A stretch of 12,601 nucleotides of DNA from an uncultured Bacteroidales bacterium (GCA_946408295.1 CAMJRT010000018.1:1-12601), one strand, 5' to 3'. Shown: positions 1-7,293, counted from the stretch's first letter. Notes: a model not told the origin generated them from the sequence alone. Made by a program: numbers and translations.

Positions 1-2
1 TT

Positions 3-584
3 TTGCACAACTACAATGTATCCTTAATGAATCCCACCGTGCTGGCGGGCGTGTTCATCGGTTCGATGATGGCCTTCCTCTTCTGCGGTCTTACGATGAA
101 TGCGGTCGGTCGCGCCGCCGCCAAGATGGTGATTGAGGTGCGCCGTCAGTTCAAGGAAATCAAAGGCATTCTCACCGGCGAAGGTACGCCCGACTACAAA
201 CGTTGCGTGGAAATTTCCACCAAGGCGGCCCAGGTTGAAATGCTGGGTCCGGCCCTGCTCGCCATCATCGTTCCCATTGTTGTCGGTATCGTGCTGGGCG
301 TGGCCGGTGTGCTGGGTCTGCTGATTGGTGGCCTGGGCGCGGGCTTCGTGCTGGCGGTCTTTATGTCCAACTCCGGCGGTGCCTGGGACAATGCCAAGAA
401 ATATGTGGAAGAAGGTCATTTCGGCGGCAAGAATTCCGATTGCCACCACGCGACGGTCGTGGGTGACACCGTAGGCGACCCTTTCAAGGATACCTCCGGT
501 CCTTCGTTGAACATTCTCATCAAACTGATGAGTATGGTGAGCATTGTGATGGCCGGTTTGACAACGGCGTTCCATCTATTGTAA
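3..584 (+). CDS. hppA: Membrane-bound ion-translocating inorganic pyrophosphatase, C-terminal part
   Basis: This integral membrane enzyme hydrolyses pyrophosphate and uses the energy to pump H+ and/or Na+ across the inner membrane. Only the last 193 codons are present. The gene enters from the left edge in frame 3, and the TTG at position 3 is an internal Leu codon rather than a start. Visible family hallmarks are the helix containing [10 protein letters not shown] (about residues 17-26), the motif [11 protein letters not shown] and the motif [15 protein letters not shown], which carry conserved Asp, Asn and Lys residues of the C-terminal substrate and pump region. The last segment (about 170-193) is a hydrophobic helix. 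The family is typically 700-800 residues, so about three quarters lies outside. The residues that separate K+-dependent from K+-independent types are also outside. Some Bacteroides enzymes are known to pump both Na+ and H+; which ion is used here cannot be told. The next gene starts 6 bases downstream. Confidence 0.95.
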   Translation: MHNYNVSLMNPTVLAGVFIGSMMAFLFCGLTMNAVGRAAAKMVIEVRRQFKEIKGILTGEGTPDYKRCVEISTKAAQVEMLGPALLAIIVPIVVGIVLGVAGVLGLLIGGLGAGFVLAVFMSNSGGAWDNAKKYVEEGHFGGKNSDCHHATVVGDTVGDPFKDTSGPSLNILIKLMSMVSIVMAGLTTAFHLL

Positions 585-590
585 GTAAAA

Positions 591-1688
591 ATGGCAATGT
601 CTGCTTTTTGGTTTCTGTTTTTCATTCCGGCGGCCATTGCGGCCGGGTGGGGACTGATGATTCTCTTCAAGCCCGGAGAGGCCCAGGCTTCCCAGAAACT
701 GCTGGCCGGTGCTTTTCTGGCGGCAGGCGTTGCCATTGTCTTGTATTCCCTGGGATTCCGTCCGGGAGCCGAGCCCATCCATTGGGATGATATTTCTTTT
801 TATGTCATTATGATGGTCGTCATCCCCTTGTACTACCTGGCAGTCCGGCACTTGACGACGCTCAGCGGCATCCGGGTGCGGGACTACCTGATTTTCCTGG
901 CACCGGCCATCATCGTGTCTTTCGGCGTCGTGTCGCTCTATGTATTCAATTATGAGCACGGCTATGTTTTCAGTCGCGTTTTCATCGGATTTTACACCGT
1001 CGTCGTGCTCGTATGGTCGTATGATGCGGGGCGCAAATACTACAAGTTGCTGTGTGAGTATTACAGCACCGTGGAGAATGCGTCCGTGGACGATGTGCGT
1101 ATGCTCACCGTTACGGGACTGACCTTTATTCCCATCGGCACCACCATCATCGCCATTTCCCACTATCAGCGGACGGTGGTACTGGCCATCGTGATGATTG
1201 TCATCCTGTCCATATTCTTGTTTGTGGCGGGCCTGTTCCTCTTCCGTATCCGTTATTCGGCGGAAACGCTCAGGCGGAGATTGGCGGAGTATGATGCGCT
1301 CGAAAAGGCCTCGGAGCCCCGATCCCCCCTTTCTGCGGAAGGCACTTATGCCCGTTTTCTGCAACAGTTGGAACAGGCCATTATGGAGGACAAGATTTTC
1401 CTGGATCCGGACATTTCACTGGTTGCCCTGGCCGAACGCATACGGACCAACCGTACCTATCTTTCGGATGCCATCCATCTGACCTACGGGATGTCTTTTT
1501 CCGATTATTTCAATCATCTCCGCATTCAGCATGCAACGGCGTTGATGCGGGAGAAAAAGCAGGCCGGCGAGCCCATTCTGGTCAAGGAAATCGCACTGGT
1601 TTCGGGCTTCAACACCTCGTCTTCTTTTTACCGGGCTTTCGAGCGGGAGACCGGAATGACGCCGAAAAAATGGATTAAAAATTTATAA
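591..1688 (+). CDS. Membrane-anchored AraC-family transcriptional regulator (7 TM segments plus HTH)
   Basis: This 365-residue protein combines a membrane domain with a DNA-binding domain. Hydrophobic segments lie at about residues 5-26, 36-55, 68-85, 99-119, 125-143, 170-190 and 194-220, which fits seven membrane spans. A charged linker follows (about 221-255). The C-terminal 105 residues form an AraC/XylS double helix-turn-helix: the first HTH is around [20 protein letters not shown] and the second around [20 protein letters not shown], ending with the typical GMTPKKWI. AraC HTH domains bind DNA. Anchoring to the inner membrane implies that the sensor detects something in or across the membrane, but the ligand is unknown. 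The start is ATG at 591; an ATG at 597 would also fit, and there is no clear Shine-Dalgarno. The gene is 6 bases after hppA and 5 before fabG, so it is probably co-transcribed with them. Its target genes are not evident. Confidence 0.9.
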   Translation: MAMSAFWFLFFIPAAIAAGWGLMILFKPGEAQASQKLLAGAFLAAGVAIVLYSLGFRPGAEPIHWDDISFYVIMMVVIPLYYLAVRHLTTLSGIRVRDYLIFLAPAIIVSFGVVSLYVFNYEHGYVFSRVFIGFYTVVVLVWSYDAGRKYYKLLCEYYSTVENASVDDVRMLTVTGLTFIPIGTTIIAISHYQRTVVLAIVMIVILSIFLFVAGLFLFRIRYSAETLRRRLAEYDALEKASEPRSPLSAEGTYARFLQQLEQAIMEDKIFLDPDISLVALAERIRTNRTYLSDAIHLTYGMSFSDYFNHLRIQHATALMREKKQAGEPILVKEIALVSGFNTSSSFYRAFERETGMTPKKWIKNL

Positions 1689-1693
1689 AGAAA

Positions 1694-2440
1694 ATGGATT
1701 TGTTACGTGGAAAAACCGCCGTCATCACCGGCGCGTCCCGGGGGATAGGAAAGGCTATCGCCTTGCGTTTTGCGGCCGAAGGAGCCAACATTGCCATCAC
1801 CGACATTGTTTCTACCGAGGATATGGAAGGAACGCGGCAGGAGATACTGGCTGAGGGTGTGGATGTCCGTACCTATCAAGTGGATGCCGCAGACTTCGCC
1901 GCAACGCAGGAAATCATCGGACAGATTCGTGCAGATTTCGGGCGCATCGACATTCTGGTCAACAATGCGGGGATTACCCGTGATACGCTGATTCTGCGAA
2001 TGAGCGAGCAGCAATGGGACGATGTGTTGCGCATCAACCTCAAATCCGCGTTCAACAATATCCACGCGGTGGCACCCGTGATGGTTTCCCAGCGCGGCGG
2101 GAGCATTATCAACGTGTCTTCCATCGTGGGATTGCACGGCAATGCGGGACAGGCCAATTATGCCGCCTCCAAGGCGGCGTTGGTCGCCCTGGCTCAGTCT
2201 GTCGCCAAGGAATTGGGCGCACGCGGCATCCGTGCCAACTGCGTCGCTCCCGGCTATATCATTTCCGATATGACCGCCAAACTCCCCGAAGAGGTGCGGA
2301 AGGCGTGGGCGGACGCCACGCCCCTGCGTCGCGGAGGGACGGTGGAGGAAGTAGCCAATACGGCGCTCTTTTTAGCCAGCGATTTAAGTTCTTTTATCAC
2401 CGGGCAAGTGATTGTATGCGATGGCGGCTACGCCCTGTAG
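1694..2440 (+). CDS. fabG: 3-oxoacyl-[acyl-carrier-protein] reductase FabG
   Basis: This cytosolic, NADPH-dependent short-chain dehydrogenase reduces 3-oxoacyl-ACP to 3-hydroxyacyl-ACP in each cycle of type II fatty acid synthesis. Its 248 residues match the family length (about 245). The cofactor motif TGASRGIG is at residues 12-19, NNAG at 90-93, and the catalytic tetrad is Asn115, Ser143, Tyr156 and Lys160 (YAASK). PGYIISDMT, near residue 187, and the closing ITGQVIVCDGGYAL are also FabG-like. ATG at 1694 places the Rossmann glycine motif at the usual distance from the N-terminus. The gene lies 5 bases after the AraC-type regulator, and its last 25 bases overlap the start of the comF-like gene. 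The short-chain dehydrogenase family is broad, but the motifs and the length favour FabG over a sugar or steroid dehydrogenase. Confidence 0.93.
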   Translation: MDLLRGKTAVITGASRGIGKAIALRFAAEGANIAITDIVSTEDMEGTRQEILAEGVDVRTYQVDAADFAATQEIIGQIRADFGRIDILVNNAGITRDTLILRMSEQQWDDVLRINLKSAFNNIHAVAPVMVSQRGGSIINVSSIVGLHGNAGQANYAASKAALVALAQSVAKELGARGIRANCVAPGYIISDMTAKLPEEVRKAWADATPLRRGGTVEEVANTALFLASDLSSFITGQVIVCDGGYAL

Positions 2441-3234
2441 CGGGCGTCGTCGGGGCATTGGGCCGGGCCCTGGCGGATTTCTTTCTGCCGGAGCGTTGTA
2501 TCGTGTGCGGCAGGATGCTGTCGTCAAGGGAACATTATCTTTGTTGTCCTTGTGATGCCGACCTGCCGCTGACAAAATACGCGCTTCGCGAAATGCAGCC
2601 GATGTCGGAGCGCTACAACGCCCGCATTCAGGAATATGCGGATTCCTATGAATCTTTCGCCCGCGCGGCCGCTCTTTTCTTTTACCGGGAAAATGCGGGG
2701 TACAAATGGATACCCCAGGCGCTCAAATATGAGGGAAGACGCTCCTTGGGCCGCTATTTCGGCTTGCGCTTGGGGCGGGAACTCGCTCAAAGCCCCTTGT
2801 TTGGCGATGTGGACTTGGTCGTGCCCGTGCCGCTGCACCCGTGGCGACATTTTCGACGCGGTTACAACCAGGCGGCCGTGCTGGCCCGCGCTGTCTGTGA
2901 GGCTTATGCGGTTGCGGCCTGCCCGGTTAGCTCTCCGTTCGCCGTCCGCCCGTCCGTCCCGCTATTTGCCGGCGGGCTTGTCCTTCGTACCCGGGCGACC
3001 CGCAGCCAGACGCGGCTCAGCGGCGAAGAAAAGGCAAAGAATGTGGCTGGCGCCTTCCGCATCAGCCCCCATGCGTTCGCCCGTCTTCCCTTTCCACCCC
3101 GGCACATCCTGGTCGTGGACGATGTCTTTACCAGCGGAGCCACGCTCGCAGCCGTCCATCACGCACTTCGGACGGTTTTCCCGCCCGAAATACGCATCTC
3201 TGTCGCCACGTTGGCCTTTGTACAAGGGGAATAA
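2416..3234 (+). CDS. comF: ComF family amidophosphoribosyltransferase-like protein
   Basis: This 272-residue protein has the ComF layout. An N-terminal cysteine cluster (Cys28, Cys31, then Cys43, Cys44 and Cys46) probably binds zinc. A phosphoribosyltransferase fold follows, with VVPVPLHPWRHFRRGYNQA at residues 135-153, the region RSQTRLSGEEKAKNVAGAF near 196-214, and the PRPP-binding loop ILVVDDVFTSGAT at 231-243. In naturally competent bacteria ComF is a cytosolic factor for DNA uptake. In Bacteroidota the homologues are widespread and their role is mostly unproven, so the symbol names the family only. ATG at 2416 is the best start. It overlaps fabG by 25 bases in another frame, and later ATGs would remove the first cysteine pair. 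The open frame runs further upstream through fabG, but that part is a shadow. It ends 8 bases before the stop of the convergent glycosyltransferase, with no strong terminator between. Confidence 0.85.
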   Translation: MRWRLRPVAGVVGALGRALADFFLPERCIVCGRMLSSREHYLCCPCDADLPLTKYALREMQPMSERYNARIQEYADSYESFARAAALFFYRENAGYKWIPQALKYEGRRSLGRYFGLRLGRELAQSPLFGDVDLVVPVPLHPWRHFRRGYNQAAVLARAVCEAYAVAACPVSSPFAVRPSVPLFAGGLVLRTRATRSQTRLSGEEKAKNVAGAFRISPHAFARLPFPPRHILVVDDVFTSGATLAAVHHALRTVFPPEIRISVATLAFVQGE

Positions 3235-3242
3235 TCCGCTTA

Positions 3243-4409
3243 TTATTTACCTGCGGGAAGTTTGTCTTTGCGGGCGAGTTCGAACATCGCGATGAGTGCT
3301 TCGATGGATTTGTGGATGTCGTATTGCTCGGTGGATTCGGCATACTTCGGACCCATTTTCTCGCGTTCTTCGGGATGATCGAGCCAGTAGTCAATGCAGG
3401 CGGCCAGGGCGCGGGGGTCCTGGGTCGGAAAGACGCTGCGCTCGTCCAGGGCGAACTGGGCAGTGGCGGTCAAATCTCCGTCTGCAATAATGGGAATGGC
3501 GGCCTGCTGCAGGAATTCCAGAGCGGAAAGACCTTCCACTTCGATGGTGGCACAGTGGATATACAGGTCTGTCCGGGCAGCCAATTCGCGCAGTTCTTCC
3601 TGGGTGTGGTAGCGGAAGATGGGGTCGTAACGGAGCACGCCCTCTTTATAGAGTTTATGCGCTTTCTTTCGGAATATTTTGCCTTTCGGGCCGCGCCCGG
3701 CAAAGTAGAGTTGGATGCGGTCGGCATAGCGGGAGTAGCGCATCGCTTCCATCAGCGTAGGCTGGTCTTTTTCCCCGGCCAGACGACCGACGCAGGCCAC
3801 GAGGAAAGGCTGGGACGGGTCTTTTTCCGCCTGTTGGGGGCGAATGTTCTCATCCGGAATAATCCCGTTGGAAATCAGATGCAGACGGGATTTGAAGCCA
3901 AATTTTTTCAGTCGCTCCATCACATTCTTTGACGGGCACTGGATGTCGGAACAATAATTGTAGGCCTGATTTCTCCACCAACGGAGAAGGTTGTAGTTCA
4001 GGAACTTCCAGCCTCCCATATCAATGGAGCAGAAAATATTCTCCGGATGCAGGTGGTAGGTGGCTGTGCAAGGCTTGTTCAGTTTTTTGCAGATACGCGC
4101 CGTCGCGATTTCCAGAAAGAACGGCTCTTCCAAATGCACCACATCGGCCCATTGGACGGCTTCTTCAATGGTTTTCTTATCTATTTTGGAGAATTGAAAA
4201 CCGTGTGAGTGAACCAGATTGTTGAAAATGGGAATGTAGGCGTCTTTCAGCACAAAATCCGGCTGTGGTTCGGGAGCCTCGTGGTTGGGCCCGGAGAGAA
4301 TCCGTATCTCCTGTCCGGCTTCCCGCAGATATTGAACGGTTCGTCTGGCCGAGGCGCAAAGTCCGTTACCGGTAGCATAATAGGAGTTGGCGACAAAAAG
4401 TATTTTCAT
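3243..4409 (-). CDS. GT4-type (GT-B fold) glycosyltransferase
   Basis: This 388-residue cytosolic or membrane-associated enzyme should transfer a sugar from a nucleotide-sugar donor to an unknown acceptor. Residues 1-16 (KILFVANSYYATGNG) hold the N-terminal Rossmann strand and the glycine loop. HLEEP at 92-96 and TYHLHPEN at 117-124 are acceptor-side motifs. GRLAGEKD at 208-215 and the EX7E pair Glu290/Glu298 (in EVEGLSALE) are typical donor-site elements of retaining GT4 enzymes. Start: ATG at 4409 begins at MKILFV, the usual GT4 N-terminus, and sits 2 bases after the stop of the upstream gene. A start 21 bases further up would overlap that gene and add nothing conserved. It resembles Bacteroidota lipid glycosyltransferases of the diacylglycerol or ceramide type, which is an inference from overall look. 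It is the last gene of the leftward operon. Confidence 0.85.
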   Translation of the reverse strand: MKILFVANSYYATGNGLCASARRTVQYLREAGQEIRILSGPNHEAPEPQPDFVLKDAYIPIFNNLVHSHGFQFSKIDKKTIEEAVQWADVVHLEEPFFLEIATARICKKLNKPCTATYHLHPENIFCSIDMGGWKFLNYNLLRWWRNQAYNYCSDIQCPSKNVMERLKKFGFKSRLHLISNGIIPDENIRPQQAEKDPSQPFLVACVGRLAGEKDQPTLMEAMRYSRYADRIQLYFAGRGPKGKIFRKKAHKLYKEGVLRYDPIFRYHTQEELRELAARTDLYIHCATIEVEGLSALEFLQQAAIPIIADGDLTATAQFALDERSVFPTQDPRALAACIDYWLDHPEEREKMGPKYAESTEQYDIHKSIEALIAMFELARKDKLPAGK

Positions 4410-4411
4410 AG

Positions 4412-5170
4412 TCAGTAATTGAATTGCCACTCGTCCACATACAACACACTGTCGCTCGAGCCCGTGAAGAACTCTCCGAAGCGGCTGGGGGTGACGCTGA
4501 TGACTACATAGGTCGGCGTTTTGTCGTTCTTGTACGCAAGGGGAAGTTCAAATTGCACGTAGCCGTCGGTCGCTTCTTTCAAGATCATCTTGCCGTACCC
4601 GACGCAGTCCGGGTTTTTTTGTGCCTCGACAAATTTTTCCTTGGCCGTGTCGATGGCGGAGAGACTTTTACAATCCAGCAGGGCGACATCGATGACGCCC
4701 TCGTCCGTCTTTCCTTTCTTGTCTTTGTGGGGGGCTTTGGTGTAGTTGATGGTGCCGGGCTTGTAGTGGTACCAGCCGGAAAGGCTTTTGGGGCGGCTCG
4801 TGAACGGAGTTCCGAAGGTCATCACCGCACCGCTGGTGCCGGAAGTCTTGTGGAACACGCCCGTAAAGAGGTTGCCGGCCACGAAAACGCCGAATACGCT
4901 GCGGCTCTGAATCTTGGCGGCGGCACCGTCTTTGCGCCCGGGGGCGAGATGCTCGTTGTCGGGAGTGGTGGTGTTGGCCCGGATGATGCTCAGACCCTTA
5001 TTGGCGCTGTCCCAGACCTTTTGCTGCGCCGTCGCTTTTTCGGGATAAGGGTACCAGGTGCCGGAATCCTTGTGCCACCGGTCAAAATTCATGTTGTAAA
5101 TCTGCTCTTGTGCGTTGAGGTTCCAGGTCGCGAGCGCGAGGAAGAGGAAAATCGAGAGATGAAGTTTCAT
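4412..5170 (-). CDS. Secreted PCMD-domain protein (putative carbohydrate metabolism domain)
   Basis: This 252-residue exported protein starts with a signal peptide (KLHLSIFLFLALATWNLNA, cleavage probably after residue 20, just before QEQ). No lipobox cysteine is present, so it should be periplasmic or secreted. The body is beta-rich and resembles the PCMD family of Bacteroidota: AKIQSRSVFGVFVAGNLFTG near 85-104, FGTPFTSRPKSLSGWYHYKPG near 119-139, and a C-terminal stretch ending with SVLYVDEWQFNY. PCMD domains are thought to act in carbohydrate binding or processing, but no reaction is established and I see no certain catalytic residues. It lies between the esterase (21 bases upstream) and the glycosyltransferase (2 bases downstream), consistent with one transcript. 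I am fairly sure of the family; the function is open. Confidence 0.75.
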   Translation of the reverse strand: MKLHLSIFLFLALATWNLNAQEQIYNMNFDRWHKDSGTWYPYPEKATAQQKVWDSANKGLSIIRANTTTPDNEHLAPGRKDGAAAKIQSRSVFGVFVAGNLFTGVFHKTSGTSGAVMTFGTPFTSRPKSLSGWYHYKPGTINYTKAPHKDKKGKTDEGVIDVALLDCKSLSAIDTAKEKFVEAQKNPDCVGYGKMILKEATDGYVQFELPLAYKNDKTPTYVVISVTPSRFGEFFTGSSDSVLYVDEWQFNY

Positions 5171-5191
5171 AGTTGTTTGTTTTTTTCAAGA

Positions 5192-6115
5192 CTATTGTTT
5201 GAATATTTCTTCCATAAAGGATATATAATAGTCTTTCCAATTATACCATTCGTGACTGCCATTTGTTTCAATATAATAGTGCGGATAGGACTTTTTTTGC
5301 AATTTTTTGTGAAAATCACGGGCCGCGAAGTGGACATAATCGTTTTTCCCGGTGTAAATATAATAACCCTTCGGCGGATCCCGGAACTGTACTTCCAGTT
5401 TGCCGTCCAATCCGTCAAAAAACTTCTTATAAGGGCTTGCCTTGAAGAGGGTCCAGGTGATGGGCGAAAAAATGCCGATGTAATCGAAAGCATCGGGATG
5501 GCTTGCCGATAGATGGATGCATTGAAGCCCGCCGATGGAAAGCCCGGCGATGGCGCGTCCGGATTTTTCCGCCCGCGTGCGGAAGATTTTATCGACAAAT
5601 TGAACCACGTCGTGCATAAAGCCGCTTTCTACGGTGCCGTCCACCTCGAACAGGGATTCGAAGGCGTCTTTATACCGGGAATATTCAAAATCGGCGTCGT
5701 TGTCATACTGGTTGACATTGGGCATCACCAGGATAAACGGTTCCGCCAATTGATGGGTGAGCAGGCTGTCGGTGAGTCGCAGAATGTCTCCTTTGCGGAT
5801 CCAGGAGGTCTCATAGCCCCGCGCTCCGTGCAGCAGATAGACGACGGGATAGTCTTTTTCGTTTTGATAATAATCACCCGGGAGATAGACGATCATCCGT
5901 CGCATCGTGGGCCCGGGCACCGAACCGGGATAATAGACCTCATCCACGATGCCTTGCGGCCGGTAGTCGCCGCTGACCGGCTTGCCTGCATAATAGGCCG
6001 GCGACCGGCGGTTGCGGAAAACTCCGCAGGAGGCTGTCAAAAACAACACTGCGACAAGCAAGACCGTATGCTTGAAGATGCGCGAAGTATGTTGGTGCGA
6101 CGCTTTCACTGTCAT
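5192..6115 (-). CDS. Lipoprotein esterase of the enterochelin esterase/EstD (alpha/beta hydrolase) type
   Basis: This 307-residue alpha/beta hydrolase is predicted to be anchored in the envelope as a lipoprotein: a hydrophobic stretch ends in LFLTASC with the lipid-accepting Cys30. LLHGARG near 94-100 carries the oxyanion-hole HG. GLSIGG at 201-206 is the nucleophile elbow with Ser203. Asp259 (GKNDY) and His288 (GSHEW) complete a likely triad. This family hydrolyses ester bonds, for example acetyl or feruloyl groups on plant xylan, or siderophore esters; the substrate here is unknown. Start: ATG at 6115 directly precedes the signal peptide. The frame stays open further upstream, but that part is antisense to the tRNA gene and cannot be coding. 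A TACCTTTG promoter lies just upstream. As first gene of the leftward operon, its PCMD neighbour favours carbohydrate esters. Confidence 0.86.
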   Translation of the reverse strand: MTVKASHQHTSRIFKHTVLLVAVLFLTASCGVFRNRRSPAYYAGKPVSGDYRPQGIVDEVYYPGSVPGPTMRRMIVYLPGDYYQNEKDYPVVYLLHGARGYETSWIRKGDILRLTDSLLTHQLAEPFILVMPNVNQYDNDADFEYSRYKDAFESLFEVDGTVESGFMHDVVQFVDKIFRTRAEKSGRAIAGLSIGGLQCIHLSASHPDAFDYIGIFSPITWTLFKASPYKKFFDGLDGKLEVQFRDPPKGYYIYTGKNDYVHFAARDFHKKLQKKSYPHYYIETNGSHEWYNWKDYYISFMEEIFKQ

Positions 6116-6132
6116 AACGCTTGAAAGGACCG

Positions 6133-6164
6133 CAAAGGTACGAATTTGTTTCCAACTTCTGAAA
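6133..6164 (-). promoter_or_regulatory. Promoter of the esterase-PCMD-glycosyltransferase operon
   Basis: Read on the minus strand this region has a perfect Bacteroidota -7 element TACCTTTG (6140 to 6133) and, 20 bases upstream, TTTC (6164 to 6161), one base off the -33 consensus TTTG. Transcription would begin near 6126, leaving a leader of about 10 bases before the esterase ATG. It overlaps the tRNA-Pro promoter on the other strand. Identification rests on consensus matching only. Confidence 0.6.
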
Positions 6165-6179
6165 TAATTGCTATATTCG
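6145..6179 (+). promoter_or_regulatory. Promoter of tRNA-Pro
   Basis: TTTG at 6145-6148 and TATATTCG at 6172-6179 (TAnnTTYG form of the Bacteroidota -7 element) are separated by 23 bases, at the long end of the accepted range. The -7 box ends 10 bases before the mature tRNA 5' end, which is a natural distance for a short leader. Confidence 0.5.
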
Positions 6180-6189
6180 CGGCAAATTT

Positions 6190-6262
6190 CGGGGTGTGGC
6201 GCAGTTGGCAGCGCTCCTGGTTTGGGACCAGGCGGTCCTCCGTTCGAGTCGGAGTACCCCGA
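6190..6262 (+). tRNA. tRNA-Pro, anticodon UGG
   Basis: A complete 73-base cloverleaf can be folded by eye. The acceptor stem is CGGGGTG (6190-6196) with TACCCCG (6255-6261), discriminator A at 6262. The D stem is GCGC (6199-6202) with GCGC (6211-6214) around a loop containing GTTGG. The anticodon stem CCTGG/CCAGG encloses TTTGGGA with anticodon TGG at 6223-6225. The variable loop is CGGTC, and the T stem CTCCG/CGGAG encloses TTCGAGT. The 3' CCA is not encoded and must be added by the CCA-adding enzyme. UGG can read all four proline codons when U34 is modified. No obvious terminator hairpin follows. Confidence 0.96.
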
Positions 6263-6354
6263 CAAAAAATCGCGTCTTGGTGGGTCAACAGGCTGTTTTT
6301 ACGATTTGATAGTCTTTTTTTATCTTATAGGACCCGCGCTCGCACGCAAGTGTG

Positions 6355-6362
6355 TAACTTTG
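6355..6362 (+). promoter_or_regulatory. -7 promoter element for the lipoprotein gene at 6385
   Basis: TAACTTTG at 6355-6362 is an exact match to the Bacteroidota -7 consensus TAnnTTTG and lies 22 bases before the ATG at 6385. I see no TTG-type -33 box at the usual 17-23 base distance, so the promoter may be weak or need an activator. Alternatively, the gene is partly served by read-through from tRNA-Pro. Confidence 0.5.
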
Positions 6363-6384
6363 CCTCCAGCAAATAACAAGTTGT

Positions 6385-7293
6385 ATGTTGAAACATTCTT
6401 TTTTCGCCATCCGTATGGCCGGGGTTTGCCTGTTGACGGCTTTTGTGCTGTCCGCTTGCGGCTCGAAAGCGATGGAGCAGACCATTTTCTCCCGCATCGA
6501 CACCAAAGAAATGGAAAAACTTGCCCGGAGCAAGAGCGATTTCTATGTGTTCTACGAAGATGTCCAGAACATTACCCGCCGGGCGGCCGACTATCAGGCG
6601 GCTTATTCGTCCATCACCTATAAGGAGTTGTACGAGTATGAGACTAAGTACTACCTCAACTCGTCCTTTCGTGCCCAGGAGGAAAGTAAGGCGGGCGCCG
6701 CGTTTGATGCTGAATACGACCGCGACATTCGTCCCGCCCTGGAATTGCAGAAACGCAAATGGGGCGATTTTGTCAAAAATCACGACCCCAACCAGTATCT
6801 CGCCGTCGAAGCCGTGACCGGCATCTGGCAGTCCCATCCGGAGTTCTATTTCATCGTCCGCGAGCCCAAGGCTCCCGTCAAGACTGCCAGCATTTCTTAT
6901 GACGGCGTCGTCAAAGGGGCCAAGACCTCTTCCGAACTGGAGACCGTTTCGCTGAGCGAGTTGCGCGCCATCAACAGTTCCGACAATGCATCGGTGTACG
7001 ACGGCATCTCCGATCCGCTGTATTGGGACACCCACGAAATGCTCATCATCGTCAACCGCGTGGAACTGATGGACGGCAGCGTCTATTCCCTCAATGATCC
7101 CGAAATGAAGCAAGTGCCTGCCAGTGTCCGTGCCTATTTCGCCAATCCCTGCCGGGAGACCGAAGACCCGCGCGGAGTATGTGGAAATGAATTACCAGGA
7201 AGCCCTGCGCCGTGCCAATCCGCTGTGCTACGAATTGTTGAAGAACTACAAATAACCAGCCGATATAAACTCCAAACACAAATATCATTATGA
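6385..7293 (+). CDS. Lipoprotein of unknown family, 3' end frameshifted
   Basis: The open frame codes for 302 residues beginning with a lipoprotein signal (LLTAFVLSAC, lipid-accepting Cys25). Residues 30-140 are rich in charged and aromatic residues and look helical; 145-250 look beta-rich. No family is recognised, so no function is proposed. The C-terminus is suspect. After about residue 262 the frame reads a Cys/Pro-rich tail with A/T-rich third codon positions until 7293, overlapping the next gene's ATG. The +1 frame from about 7174 instead gives EYVEMNYQEALRRANPLCYE and on to LLKNYK with normal codon use, stopping at TAA 7253-7255. The intended gene is therefore probably 6385-7255, about 289 residues, carrying one extra base near 7168-7175. 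A perfect -7 promoter element lies upstream, and the beta-barrel protein gene follows. Confidence 0.75.
   Translation: MLKHSFFAIRMAGVCLLTAFVLSACGSKAMEQTIFSRIDTKEMEKLARSKSDFYVFYEDVQNITRRAADYQAAYSSITYKELYEYETKYYLNSSFRAQEESKAGAAFDAEYDRDIRPALELQKRKWGDFVKNHDPNQYLAVEAVTGIWQSHPEFYFIVREPKAPVKTASISYDGVVKGAKTSSELETVSLSELRAINSSDNASVYDGISDPLYWDTHEMLIIVNRVELMDGSVYSLNDPEMKQVPASVRAYFANPCRETEDPRGVCGNELPGSPAPCQSAVLRIVEELQITSRYKLQTQISL

Noticed and set aside
3232..3248. Bidirectional terminator between the convergent comF-like gene and glycosyltransferase
   Set aside because: Only a 5-bp A/T stem (AATAA/TTATT) can be drawn, with no GC core or T run, so it is too weak to call.
3312..3932. 206-codon plus-strand open frame
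   Set aside because: Antisense to the glycosyltransferase, whose EX7E and other motifs show that the minus strand is coding.
4424..5512. 362-codon plus-strand open frame
   Set aside because: It runs antisense across the PCMD gene and into the esterase gene, both with clear family motifs and signal sequences. No start context or domain supports it.
6116..6265. N-terminal extension of the esterase by 50 residues
   Set aside because: This part would be translated from the antisense of the tRNA-Pro gene and its promoter. ATG at 6115 directly precedes a proper lipoprotein signal peptide.
7290..7293. ATGA overlap as evidence of translational coupling between the lipoprotein and the barrel protein
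   Set aside because: The TGA belongs to the probably shifted frame. In the restored frame the lipoprotein ends at 7255, 34 bases before the next ATG.
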